From positions 1,962,001 through 2,026,000 of the forward strand of contig JAYKKM010000009.1 in assembly GCA_035772405.1 (NCBI GenBank): a DNA stretch of 64,000 bases, in the 5' to 3' direction. Every line of letters begins with the position of its first letter. The stretch's first letter is position 1. Positions 1 through 10,252 of the stretch are shown in pieces. A program made the translations under genes and the position numbers. The notes beneath the pieces are model-generated. The model had not been told where the DNA came from. It made no database searches and saw only the letters and a list, made by a program, of their open reading frames with translations. The stretch is from Chrysogorgia sp. JL179-B06 (Eukaryota; Cnidaria; Anthozoa; Scleralcyonacea; Chrysogorgiidae).

Positions 1-1
1 C

Positions 2-2046
2 GCGTCCTCAACTATTTCTGGCAAGATTATTGGCATTCATCAAACCAGCAACACTCTTTCGTGTGTGTCTTGCAAAAAAGCGGTCTCTCCTTGCCCGAAT
101 CATAATGACCTTGGAGAATGCCAGAGATGTAAACTGAAGCAGATGCGTACTGCCTGTGGAACCCAATGGTACTTCCGTCTTCTTGTACAGAGTTCGACTA
201 ATGAAGCAGAAAAAAAGCGTCTTTCATTTTATCATCAAGAGGTTGAGCAGCTTATGCAAATCTTGAACATAGTCCTCAACCTTGACACCGCCACTGAAAC
301 GGATGTAATAGCATCAATTCTGAAAGCAAACAAGGTAGTTAATATATAACATTTGATACATTCACCGGAAAGGTGACTGCTATTACCGATTGTTAAACGG
401 ACTCTCAACTGTTGTTGTTTTATGACGCATGGTATTACTGATTGTTAATAAAGTTAATTACACTGTTGTTAATGTTACCGATTGTTAAACACACAAGTCG
501 GACTTGCAAGTTAATTTTAAAAACTATTGACATAGTTGTTTTGGTGACTGGTATAATAATGGTATTACCACAGGCTTTAGGACGAATTCAATTTGACAAT
601 AGTACAGTATCTAAATATCAGTTAAAATAAAGTGTATACAGCACCTGAATTATTCAATATCTTGCTTGAAATTTCTTCTAAATCTTTATTCTTGTCAAAA
701 TCCTTCATATTTATTTACATTAGAACCCAAGCTTTCGAGGCTTTCACGCCAGTGATTTCCTCGAAAGCTTCGGTTGTAATGTAAATAAATATGGCCGATT
801 TTGAAGGATTTTTGACCAAATTTTGACAAGAATAAAGATTTAGAAAAAATTCAAGCAAGATATTGAATAATTCACGTGCCGTATACACTCTTATTTTATT
901 AGATACTACGTTGTCAAATTGAATTCGTCCTAAAGCCCGTGGTATTACTAAAGTTAATTACACTGTTGTTCTTTTGTTAATTAAAAAGTTGAATTCGCCA
1001 CACAGACTGACCACCGTGTTTTTCTATTCCATACAATGATCAAATGACCGGACAAATATTTTGTGAAGCAACAATTATATATTTTTATATGTATAGATAG
1101 ATTTATAATATATAAATCACATCGGAATAATTTAATTTCACAAGTTTGCACAGGTATGTATTAAGATTGATTTAGATATTTCACATTCAATTCGTCATTG
1201 GTATCTGTGATATTTGTTCACGACAATTATAGGACGAATATCGCCGGAACAAATTTGTACGTACTTGATCGCCGCGTAATTAGATTTTTCCTGGTCATCA
1301 TGACAGTCAATTTGGTGAAAATTATTTGCAACGCTCTTTTGAACTTTTACACTAGCAGGAATATTTTAAAAGTACTAGCTAGCTATAAACAAGTCAGTTG
1401 AATGTGCCACACAGAATCTTGTGAGATAAGAGAAATAGACTGAACAGTAATTAAGCACAATTCTTCCATGCAAATACGATTATTCTTCAATAAAACTTCT
1501 ATTACCTTCAAATAGACAATCTCCATTGGTATTTAGTCGTTCCCAGATCTATTACACCAGTTACGCATACTTCTCATCGTCCCGTCCCCAGCGACCACAA
1601 AAAATTGTATTAAAATATTCAAAATGATATTTAAAATTCCAAATTCTGCTAATCTCGTAGCCATGCAGAGACCGCAATCCTCTGGCGGGAGAACCCTCTG
1701 CATATTCTGCATGTGTAGCAATCGGGGGAAGGAACGGCAGGCAGCAGTTCACTTCTGATAAGAACTTCTAGTCTAATCCTCTTAAATTCTATTCTACTTA
1801 AATTCTCACCTTATCCCACTCGACCAGTCTACTATTTCTAGTGATGCAGGTGCAAATGGTTCTCAATCTATCCCAGGCCTTTTTGTTGTTGATGTTCCTT
1901 GCACAACATCAACATGTCCCCTCACAGAAGAGGAGTTGCAGGAGCTAAAACAGCAGATTGATCCATTGTCAGACATTCTTCGCATGGAGATTTACAATAG
2001 CGTGTTACAGTTACTGGGACGCAAAATGCTTGCTTGGCGATTCTGA
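2..2046 (+). CDS. C-terminal two exons of a zinc-ribbon, RPA-like protein (partial)
   Basis: The gene begins upstream of the window. An open frame runs from base 2 to a splice donor after base 334 (AACAAG|GTAGTT), and a second exon from 1828 (after a pyrimidine tract ending GACCAG) to a TGA at 2044-2046. Both junctions are phase 0, giving about 183 residues. The first exon has a cysteine pattern C-x2-C ... C-x2-C ... C followed by GTQW. This resembles the zinc ribbon of the C-terminal OB fold of RPA70-type single-strand DNA-binding proteins. That family call is inference from the spacing. The last exon (ending LLGRKMLAWRF) is not recognised. The gene could be host or carried by a mobile element. 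The intron holds a foldback element. Confidence 0.45.
565..945. repeat. Foldback element (long near-perfect inverted repeat) in an intron
   Basis: The two halves are reverse complements over about 180 bp each with a short loop near 745-770. For example GACGAATTCAATTTGACAA at 582-600 is matched by TTGTCAAATTGAATTCGTC near 911-929. It lies in the intron between the exons at 2-334 and 1828-2046. Flanking words such as AAAGTTAATTACACTGTTGTT occur on both sides (about 450-470 and 950-970), as a direct repeat. No coding sequence is seen inside. It is likely a foldback or MITE-type non-autonomous DNA element. Confidence 0.75.
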
Positions 2047-2895
2047 ACTCTAATTTGTTCAAAAAGTAATTGTTACAATTTATAGCTGTTATAATTACAG
2101 CTGTTACATTTAAAATTAATGTTATAATTTATACATTGCGAGCCTTTAAGGCCTCGCTTAGTCTTACATGTTGACAGTAATGGCTTTGGCCTGAAAATCT
2201 GGACCTACTTCAATTGTTGATGTAGGTCTGGACTTATACCAATGTAGGTGTCCCACTCTTACCTAGGCATTGACTTCAGAAGCCCTAGGCTTGCAGTGTA
2301 AAGATAGCTATTCTATACTACGGTAATGATACTTCTGAAAGATACTATTACTAAACTGTCTTAACACACATGTTAATTTAGTACTATGTCAAAATACTGT
2401 GAGTAACTCAAACCAATCTTGGTATCAGCACTATGCAAGAATGGCTGCTAATTTATAACTAGTTTTAGCAGAATGATCATTAAGATATTGTCTAAGACGA
2501 CTCGCAGCTTTTTTGTAAGTACAATCAAAATTTAGATTTAAATGAAGACACGGATCTATTTCAGTTCGTAAGTACTTATACTTCGATTTAAGTATTATCT
2601 TCTTAGGGCCATATGAAATATTTAGGGAAGATTGTTGTATGGAGAGATTCTTATGATTCTTATGGCTATTAATAATTATTATTAATAATAATTATTATGG
2701 CAGTGTACAACTTCTGAATGCTCAGTAAAATTAAAAGCCACGGTTAAGCGCGAACGTAGCTAACTATTGCGTAAAAATCTATCTTACAATCTCTAAAGTA
2801 AAAAACAAAAAAAACAAAAATGCTCTAGGCAACTATAACAATTTAAAATAAGTCAGTACAATCAAATATTTATACTGTTCGATTATAAAAACGAT
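2047..2895. other. Intergenic, no gene recognised
   Basis: AT-rich sequence without convincing ORFs. It contains a perfect AT-only palindromic stretch of TTATTAATAATTATT type at about 2668-2698. Confidence 0.5.
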
Positions 2896-2896
2896 C

Positions 2897-2961
2897 TAAC
2901 AAATTTATGCAGCCACTTTAGTAAATTTATAACAAATTTATGCAGCCACTTTAGTAAATTA
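2897..2961. repeat. Tandem duplication, about 32 bp unit, two copies
   Basis: The word AACAAATTTATGCAGCCACT followed by TTAGTAAATT occurs twice head to tail. It sits just beyond the C-terminal codons of the minus-strand non-LTR element and may be part of that element's 3' untranslated tail. Confidence 0.7.
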
Positions 2962-4206
2962 TTAGTTGCTGCTGAATCAAGCTTAATGTTTCTTCACTTA
3001 GCTTTTTTACTGTTTGGTTCACCTCCTTCAAAAAACCTCCGAGAACATCCATAATGATGTTGTGCTGGGTTACTTGGTAGCTTGGGAATTGCTTTTTCAG
3101 TTCCCATCTTAGGGGGCCATATTTCTGGGTCTTCTTTATTTTATTAAATTTGCCAACGGAAAATGTACAGTAACAAACTACAAAAAAACTACAAAACTAG
3201 CCTAGAAAGAAAAATGGCAGGGACACCACAACAGCAATCGCCAATTACAGTGGGCCCTTTAGACTGGCGATTATCTAGCCATGGGAAGCTCATTTCTATC
3301 ACATTCTTTTCCTCATTATCAACGATCCTAGCATCTATTCTATTAGCTCTTACTTCTGCATTTTCGGCATAGAGAAGTATGTCCCAAAGGGCTTTCGCTC
3401 TACCATTCTCATAGAGTGGTTTGGGCATCACAGGTGAACCTGGGCGGGACTGTTGTAACCAGATCCCAATCTCTTAACAACTCAAAATACAGGATCTTCA
3501 GAGCATTATGTCTGGCTAGATATTTTGTTTGCACCAGAGCACTACAGGATGTGAGGTAAACTCTCTGGAGTTTTGCCACATAGTTGGCACAGGACGTCTG
3601 GGCTGATGTTCGTCCTTGTTTTCTTCTGATGGTATATCTTTGTTGGAAGTAAAGTTGGTGCACTGCTGCTATTGTGTGCAACGGCACTGTTCTCCATTTT
3701 GACATCCATGAGAAGCATTCATTATTTAGGTCGTCATCCAACCATCGGTTCTTGAGGAGTTGAGGAGCTTCCCTTGCCATCTCTCATTTCTTCAAAAATT
3801 CTCTTTGTTGAGCGGTTTTTGCCCAGTTTCCAATCTTTCTGGCAATAATCTCTTCGTCATTCTCCGTGTAACCTTTCGGGTCTGGGTATTCTAGCTTCAG
3901 CGTACTTGGTAGCATCTTTGGTTAATGACTGACCTCCCGATTTCGTAGCTTTCTTCTCGAAGTCCCTAACCATAGCCATTGTTTGGTATGTATTGATGTA
4001 AAATTTAACCGCTGCCTTGATCTTCGTCAGTTTATATTCACTTTCTACCGATTATAAGCCTCTTCCTCCACTCTTTCTTGAAAGATAGATAAGCGCCGTT
4101 GATCCCAGAGGGTGCTTCGCGCCATTCTCCACTAGAACCTTGCGAGTTTCCCTGTCCAATCTCTGCAGCTCTGCTAATGCCCAGACCTGGGACCACATTA
4201 GATAAC
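2960..4206 (-). pseudogene. REL-type non-LTR retrotransposon, C-terminal half (decayed; continues at 10253)
   Basis: Minus-strand fragments match the C-terminal part of early-branching (R2/NeSL-like) non-LTR retrotransposon proteins. At 3780-3409 there is a degraded Cys-His region followed by CSALVQTKYLARHN. At 3431-3189 there is RANRIDARIVDNE and EMSFPWLDNR, which fit the restriction-like endonuclease. Near 3110-3010 a frame gives QVTQHNIIMDVLGG. These pieces lie in different frames with stops between them, so the copy is dead. The upstream reverse-transcriptase half lies at 10253-11285. The two halves are separated by a Harbinger transposon inserted with a TTA duplication. Known role: such proteins nick DNA with the endonuclease and copy the RNA into the nick. 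Confidence 0.75.
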
Positions 4207-4533
4207 TTACGCCTGTATTCTAAAAGCGCACTCACACTCAAAGAGTAGCACCTAATGCTCAGTAAGTGTAACTCACCACTCAATGAGTCTTTAATGACTC
4301 TCAATGACTGGGAAACGACACTCGCCCTCGGACCACTCACAAACGGCACTCACCCTCGAAATAGAGGTAGAGCGTGAGTGGAGTTTGAGCGTAGGGTACA
4401 CCTCCCTTGAACCATACTCACGTGAAGTCGTGATGAACAACATGGCGAATGTATGGCTTAACAAATTACAACATTTGGACAATATTCCGCCCAATAATAG
4501 AAACCGAAATAGAATGTACAATTTTAACTATGA

Positions 4534-5396
4534 AATAATAATAATAATAATAATAATTTATTTACTTATAGTGCGCCTGTTACATAGAAAGATGCTCACA
4601 GGCGCATTACAATTACAAGATTTACAATGTTATGATATTGTTTCAAAGCTTATGAAAATATTTACATCAAACTGTGAATACCAATTACAGGGAGTTACAG
4701 ATAAAATACAAATATATGATCAACTGGTACGACTTATGTACAATTATCTGTTTATAGGAAAAAAAACAAAAAACTGTAACAGCTTAACAGCTGTATGCCT
4801 CTTTGAAAAGGTACGTTTTAAGGAGGCGTTTAAAATTATCAACATTCGAAGCATTCCGCAGAGCACTTGGAAGATTATTCCATAGTTTAGGTGCCGCAAC
4901 AGTAAAGGAGCGATCTCCCAGGGTAACTTTACTTTTTACTTTCGGATGCTCTAGTAAGTGCTTATCATTGGATGATCTAAGATTATATCTGGAAGTAATC
5001 TTTAGTTCTAAGAGTTCTGAAATATATTCTGGAGCAAGTCCATTAAGTGCTTTAAACGTAAAAAGTAGGATTTTAAACTGAATTCTGTAAGTAATAGGTA
5101 ACCAATGAAGACTACATAGAAAAGGAGTAATATGGTCAAACCGTCCAACATTGCAAATAAGTCTCGCAGCTGCATTCTGAACACGTTGGAGCTTATGTAG
5201 TTGGTTGCTAGGCAATCCGAGCAAAAGACTATTGCAATAGTCAAGGCGACTAGTAACAAATGCATTGACCAGAGTCTGCGTACAATCAGAGCTAAGAAAT
5301 TTCCTGATTCTACGAATGTTATATAGATGGAAAAACGAGGCCTTACAGATGCTATTTACGTGTTTATCCATCTTTAACTGTCTATCAAACCAGATG
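4534..5396 (-). mobile_element. CR1-like non-LTR retrotransposon, 5'-truncated, TATGA duplication
   Basis: The insertion is bounded by TATGA direct repeats (4529-4533 and 5397-5401), and its exact removal joins the Harbinger transposase frame. It carries the C-terminal 195 codons (5371-4784, minus) of a CR1/L2-type reverse transcriptase. Recognisable are LDYCNSLLLGLP, LQRVQNAAARLI and a C-terminus with LWNNLPSALRNASNVDNFK. The 3' end (left in this orientation) is an (ATA)n/(TAT)n microsatellite tail at 4534-4560, as is common for CR1-like elements. The ORF is intact in this truncated stretch, suggesting a fairly young insertion. Confidence 0.88.
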
Positions 5397-5680
5397 TATG
5401 ATGAGGAGCAATTTCGAATCAGATATAGATTAACAAAGGATGGTTTTCGAAACCCTTTGACGCGCAGCGTCCGATATATCGGACACCATGCGCCAGCACA
5501 GGTTTTGGCCAGCTAACTCCCGTGGCAGTGACTGAAATGTTCCGTATGTTACATCATTCGATTCACAAGATTCCGGCAGTCATTTTGCTATATAGTGTGT
5601 TTACAAAAGTGTTCAAGGAGCTCGATTTCTTAAACTTTTAAACTTTTGGCCTTTAAATTTTGTCTGACGGGATGTAAACA

Positions 5681-7441
5681 ATGTCTGGCGCTAGGAATAG
5701 GTTTACGTTGGAGGAAGTATTGGGAATTCTTGATGAAAATTATGCTATTCCAGGTGATGGTGAGAACTCAGATATTGATTCTGAGTTTTCTGACTTGGAT
5801 GCCGACTTTCCCGACGATGAAGAAGTGCCACTTGTCCTAGACGATGTTGATTTTGTTGAGTCTGACAACGAAGAAGAACCGGTTACAGTCACCGCTGAGG
5901 CTTGTCAAGCAGGGCGATTACCAGCGTTTGACTTTACTGACATTGAGTGGGCTGATGAAGCCAGTGGTGAACCATCTCAGCGTGGAAAATTCAGACAACA
6001 GGTAGGTCCAACCACAGTTCTTCGAAAAGAAGCAACTGCTCTTGATTTTTTTCAGTTGTTGTTCACTATGAACATTGTGAAGGCAATTGTACTTCAGACC
6101 AACAAGTATGCTCTGCAATGCCTTGAAGCTAATCCAAGTTTTCAGAATGTTACTGAGGTAGAGCTGATAGAATATCTTGGTTTGGTGATTGCCATGGGAA
6201 TGCACCATGTTCCTAGTGTTCGAGACTACTGGTCAACTGACTGGGTGTTAGCAGTACCAGCACTAGCTCGAGTAATGCCTGTCAAACGTTATGAACTGAT
6301 AACTCGGTTCCTACATGTGAATGACAATGCCACAATGCCAGCAAGGGGAAGTCCTAACTTTGACAAACTGTACAAAGTAAGACCTTTCATAGAAACCATT
6401 CGGGCCAACTTTGCATCTCAATATATGCCTCACAAACAACTGTCTGTTGATGAAGCGATGATCAAGTTCAAAGGTCGAACATCGCTAAAACAGTACATGC
6501 CCAAGAAACCAATCAAAAGGGGGATAAAAATGTGGTGCAGAGCAGACAGTGTCAATGGGTATTTATGTGACTTGGACATCTATACAGGAAAAACTGCAGA
6601 GGGCATTCAGAACAACCTTGGGTTCACAGTCGTGACAAAATTATGTACAAGTATTTTTGGAAAATGGCATCAAGTGTTTTTTGACAATTTCTTCACAAGC
6701 TTGGAACTGGTGCAAAGTCTGTTTACTAACAAGACACTTTCATGTGGAACTGTTAGGTCAGGAAGAAAGGGTTTCCCACAAGAAATGTTCAACAAGAAAT
6801 TGAACAACAAATTGCCACGAGGTAGTGCTACATTCCGATTCAAGGAGCCCATTGTCGCAGTGACCTGGATGGACAACAGGGTGGTGAATGCTGTCTCAAC
6901 TATGGAGACACCGACAGGCAATGCAATGAAACCAGTAAAACGGCGAAAGAAAGATGGGGACCAGGTGGACATCCAATGCCCGGAGCTAATTTCTACCTAC
7001 AACAGCTACATGGGTGGAGTCGACAGGAATGACCAAATGAAATCCTACTACGCAATCAGATGTCGAACCAGAAAGTGGTGGCACAGAATCTTTTTTTACC
7101 TGATTGACCGCTGTGTTGTGAATGGTCATATCCTTGAGTCAGAGTCTCCAAACCACAAGAAGAGAAGTTTGAAAGATTTTCGGTCAGATCTTGTCAAACA
7201 ACTTATTGGTGATTTCACTTCTCAGAAAAGACCTGGTCGCCCCTCGATGGAAACTCTTCCTCGCTTTACAGAAAGGCATTTTCCTAGCTGTTTGCCTGCT
7301 AACGAGAAAGGCAGAACAAAGGAGAAAAGGTGTGCAGTATGTTCTACAAAAGAAAAGCCAAAGAAGTCCTCCTACTATTGTGAAAATTGTGATGTAGGAT
7401 TGTGTCCAGCACCCTGCTTCCGTATTTACCACACCAGATAG
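5681..7441 (+). CDS. piggyBac transposase, 586 aa, intact
   Basis: The single uninterrupted ORF is of usual length for piggyBac-derived transposases. It has an acidic N-terminus (residues about 30-85, rich in D and E), then the DDE-type core. The likely catalytic aspartates are D257 (in LSVDEAMIKFKG), D335 (in VFFDNFFTS) and D448 (in GGVDRNDQMKSYY). A C-terminal cysteine-rich finger follows at about 548-586 (CAVC ... CENC ... CPAPCFRIYH). The start ATG follows an upstream AT-rich leader in the inserted element, and no intron is needed. Known role: cut-and-paste transposition at TTAA targets through hairpin intermediates. All key residues are present, so the protein could be functional. The terminal repeats around it look imperfect, which makes mobility of this copy uncertain. 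Confidence 0.93.
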   Translation: MSGARNRFTLEEVLGILDENYAIPGDGENSDIDSEFSDLDADFPDDEEVPLVLDDVDFVESDNEEEPVTVTAEACQAGRLPAFDFTDIEWADEASGEPSQRGKFRQQVGPTTVLRKEATALDFFQLLFTMNIVKAIVLQTNKYALQCLEANPSFQNVTEVELIEYLGLVIAMGMHHVPSVRDYWSTDWVLAVPALARVMPVKRYELITRFLHVNDNATMPARGSPNFDKLYKVRPFIETIRANFASQYMPHKQLSVDEAMIKFKGRTSLKQYMPKKPIKRGIKMWCRADSVNGYLCDLDIYTGKTAEGIQNNLGFTVVTKLCTSIFGKWHQVFFDNFFTSLELVQSLFTNKTLSCGTVRSGRKGFPQEMFNKKLNNKLPRGSATFRFKEPIVAVTWMDNRVVNAVSTMETPTGNAMKPVKRRKKDGDQVDIQCPELISTYNSYMGGVDRNDQMKSYYAIRCRTRKWWHRIFFYLIDRCVVNGHILESESPNHKKRSLKDFRSDLVKQLIGDFTSQKRPGRPSMETLPRFTERHFPSCLPANEKGRTKEKRCAVCSTKEKPKKSSYYCENCDVGLCPAPCFRIYHTR

Positions 7442-7937
7442 TAGGGGATTTAGATGTTGCTATGGAAACAGTATAGTTACTAAATATTATTTTAGTTCAT
7501 TCTTTATTATAATATTCTGTGCATGAAATACCAAAAATAACAATTATTCATTTTTTGGTCTATTTTTAGAATTTTTATTGTTCCGATTGTTATGTAATTT
7601 CCTAGATTTATAGTGACAAATAATGTTATAATATATTGAAATGATATATCATTAGAATGCCTGAAAACTGGTCTTTCTTGTAAGGGGTTTCTTACAATTA
7701 TTGTAGCTGCAGAGGAATCTCTGTGACTGCCCTTACAACTATTTCAAAAGATCAAAATATAGAAACAGCGATGATTGGCAGCTCCTGTTGCCATGGAAAC
7801 AATCACTGTTGTCCTCTGAATATTATTAATGATTCCCTATCATCTGCGCATCAATTTGATATATAGCGTTCACAGGTGTATAGCTAGACTACCTTTATAC
7901 TAAGGCTAACTACAATGCAACTCAAAATATAATTTTG
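7442..7937. other. 3' non-coding part of the piggyBac insertion
   Basis: AT-rich sequence following the transposase stop codon. No terminal repeat matching CCCTTTGACGCG is seen on the expected strand before the Harbinger frame resumes at 7938. Confidence 0.5.
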
Positions 7938-8947
7938 TTTCTGAAAAAAATCTATCCGTCAAAGGGTCATAATGAACGAGGTCATCCAATTCCTGCGGAC
8001 ATACAGCTTTTGTTGACATTACGTTATCATGCAACTGGTACGTTTCAGCAGGCATGTGCAGACCTGTGTGACATATCTCAACCGTCTGCAAGTCCAATTA
8101 TTAAACGCGTATCTGAGGCAATTGCTTGCTTAAAAAATAATTACATTCAATTTCCCGTGGCTGATTTGCTACCACAAATTAAACTTGACTTCTGGAGAAT
8201 ATGTGCATTTCCGAACCTTGTTGGGAGTATTGACTGTACGCATATAAAAATTCCATGCCCAGGAGGTGAACTGTTTAGGAATCGAAAGGTTTTTTTTTTC
8301 ATCAATGTTCAAGCAGTTTCCATACCAAATCTCCAGAATATTTGAAAACAGTCGTTTATGTGCCCAGTTTGAGCATGGACACATCCAAGGAATGCTTCTC
8401 GGTGATAATGGCTATCCTTGTCGACCATACTTGATGATGCTACTGGTGGACCCGCAGACACCCCCAGAACGTAGATATAGTGCATCCCACATTCGTACAA
8501 GAAATACAGTGGAGAGGAGGTTTGGAAGAGGTTGTTTCCTTGTCTTTCAATGTCTATTAGAACAAAACTTTCAACTACCCTTACAATTATTGTGGCAACA
8601 GCAGTTCTACAATTTTGTAAGAAGGAGAAATGATCATTCCGGAGGAACCCCTCGAGGATGCTGATGAGAATCCTGTGCCTGCTAGAAACGATCGACATGG
8701 CGTGCTCTGATAATACAACACTTCACATGAATTTTGCATTATATACTCATTTTGTTAATACGTTCAATACTGCAGATATCAATATAATTGTATACATAAT
8801 ATCTCATAAATTATTTGAATTAAGGCTTGGCATGTTTTATTGCTTTACCCCTCTGAAAGGCTATTGATTTATTTCGTTTGTCGTGTAATACGCTTCGGAG
8901 GCTCTTCGTGTGTATTAACCCTCCATTTTTTTGTAGAACTCTAGTAT

Positions 8948-9997
8948 TCACACTCTGCATCTAGGACCTCCATTCCGCTTATGTTCTTCCAAAAGGTTGC
9001 TTTTCCTAATCTCTAGAATCTCCATTTCCAGTGTGTGTTGTTTTTCTTGCATGTCCAAAGAACGCATTTGAGCAGCTGAAATTGCGGACCTTCCGCTAGA
9101 AGTGGCCTTCAATGATTCAACAATAACTTCTGACTTTTGTGAATGTTTTTTATTTGCATCTATTGTACTTTCTAGTTGTAGGGATTCCTTCTCGTATTCG
9201 TTTTCAATCTCTACAAAATAACAATGGAATATAAGGCTTCCGGTTGTTTTTAGACAATCAACAGTTTCATGCCTGATCATACTCTTATGGCGACATTTGG
9301 TGATAGCTGTTGTTATGGTGATGGTGATGGGCGTTAATGCTGTTTTCCATAATCTGTAATCATTTTCTCCTTCACATACTAAAGACAATGTTGTGGACAA
9401 GTAGGTGTATGTGAAAACAAGTTGTCACGCTGTATTAGACATACAAATGCGCTCATTCATGCAATTTTCTTAATGAAGTCAACTACAATTTCTGCACTAT
9501 GTTTATATCGACAAATTATTCAAAGCAGCAACTTACATACTAGTCATTGCCTCATGCTATATAGTACATTGTACAGTATATTCGTTCTGTACCACACAAT
9601 CTCTTACCGGCTTCATAATTATCATCGTCAAAAGCATTGTCCAGGCTAGTCATTTGAGCTGGAATAATTGAAACAACGGCTTCTGCTCCTTCGTCTCTTT
9701 CCGATGAGGCCATACCACCACCAGTCAGTTCAGCTTCTCTCTTTTGTTTCGCGATAGATTTCTTAGCTCGAGACTTTATTCTCCGCATTTCTTAATTTGT
9801 TTGGAATCTCGCTTACTTACACCCGCCTGAGAATTAAACTCTTCTGTTAACGTTTCCCAAGCGCTATTTTTTTGTTTGATCATTTTGTAATCGTTCCTTT
9901 TCCCCTCAAGGACATCCTTGTGCTTAGCAACTAATTCTCTGATGATGGACTTCTCCAATTCTGAAAAATACTGCCTGGGTTGGGACATCTGGTACAT
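8948..9997 (-). pseudogene. Harbinger-associated Myb/SANT-like DNA-binding protein, one frameshift
   Basis: On the minus strand, exon 1 begins at 9997 (MYQMSQPRQYFSELEKSII) and carries a SANT-like domain with AWETLTEEFN and KQIKKC, then IKSRAKKSIAKQKREAELTG. It ends at a donor at 9608 (CCG|GTAAGAG). Exon 2 starts at 9210 after TTTTGTAG and ends with a stop at 8948-8950. The splice phases agree (GCC G|AG ATT). Exon 2 is an Arg/Lys/Glu-rich coiled coil (QEKQHTLEMEILEIRKSN). A small deletion near 9790 shifts the frame inside the conserved KKCW...IKSRAK motif, so the copy is broken. In Harbinger elements this protein binds the subterminal repeats and helps the nuclease enter the nucleus. Its place inside the inverted repeats supports that role. 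Confidence 0.8.
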
Positions 9998-10252
9998 CTG
10001 TACTGTCTCTGTAATGTGTCACAATATACGTCTTTCCTCCGTACTCATTAATAACAAAGGCGAGTGCAACTCCGGTAAGTGACAGTTGAGTGGGCTTGGT
10101 GAATACAAATCAAGCAACATTTTTCGAGTGCGAGTGTTCGCTCAATGAGTGCAACAATCCACTCAAACTCACACTTCAACCCCACTTTAGTGCTCCTCAC
10201 TGGAATGCCACTCAAGTGTAAGTGTGAGTGCGCTTTTAGAGTACAGGCGTTA

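Larger units (their letters stand above)
5449..7937 (+). mobile_element. piggyBac-family DNA transposon within the Harbinger gene
   Basis: The insertion is defined by where the Harbinger transposase frame stops (5448) and resumes (7938), with TTTC on both sides (5445-5448 and 7938-7941). It encodes an intact piggyBac transposase. Near the left end there is CCCTTTGACGCGC at 5453, a start typical of piggyBac/Looper terminal repeats, followed by the 16-bp palindrome GTCCGATATATCGGAC at 5469-5484. I find no matching full inverted repeat at the right end and no TTAA at either boundary, which is unusual for the family. The right boundary may be altered, or the 3' part may belong to something else. 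Confidence 0.7.
4433..8664 (+). pseudogene. Harbinger (HARBI1-like) DDE transposase, split and broken
   Basis: Three coding pieces fit one PIF/Harbinger nuclease. The first is 4433-4533 (N-terminus starting MNNMANVWLN). The second is 5397-5448 (DEEQFRIRYRLTKDGF). The third runs from about 7938 to 8664, with GHPIPADIQLLLTLRYHATG, ISQPSAS and GSIDCTHIK (first catalytic D), then GMLLGDNGYPCRPYL and HIRTRNTVERRFG (catalytic E). Removing the CR1 and piggyBac insertions restores one frame across both junctions. Independent damage is present near 8315-8345. The segment that normally holds the second catalytic Asp (a GSTHDS-type motif) is missing and the frame shifts, so this copy could not cut DNA even without the insertions. 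In intact elements this enzyme works with the Myb-like partner encoded at 8948-9997. Confidence 0.85.
4210..10249 (+). mobile_element. PIF/Harbinger DNA transposon, 6.04 kb, itself interrupted twice
   Basis: Terminal inverted repeats start CGCCTGTATTCTAAAAGCGC at 4210 and, read from the other end at 10249, CGCCTGTACTCTAAAAGCGC (one mismatch in the first 20). TTA lies directly outside on both sides (4207-4209 and 10250-10252), matching the 3-bp TWA duplication of Harbinger elements. Subterminal regions (about 4230-4400 and 10060-10230) are crowded with ACTCA/GAGTG words. The element carries both genes expected of the family: a DDE nuclease (plus strand, split over 4433-8664) and a Myb/SANT-like protein (minus strand, 8948-9997). 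A CR1 copy (4534-5396) and a piggyBac (about 5449-7937) are inserted in the nuclease gene. The Harbinger itself lies inside a minus-strand non-LTR element. Confidence 0.9.

Noticed and set aside
1533..1752. Two overlapping minus-strand ORFs
   Set aside because: Short and unrecognised, without splice support. They lie in the intron of the plus-strand gene.
7957..7968. CCGTCAAAGGG as the right terminal repeat of the piggyBac (complement of CCCTTTGACG)
   Set aside because: It lies within the resumed Harbinger reading frame (after KKIYPS), is not followed by TTAA, and the frame joins best at 7938. Probably coincidence.
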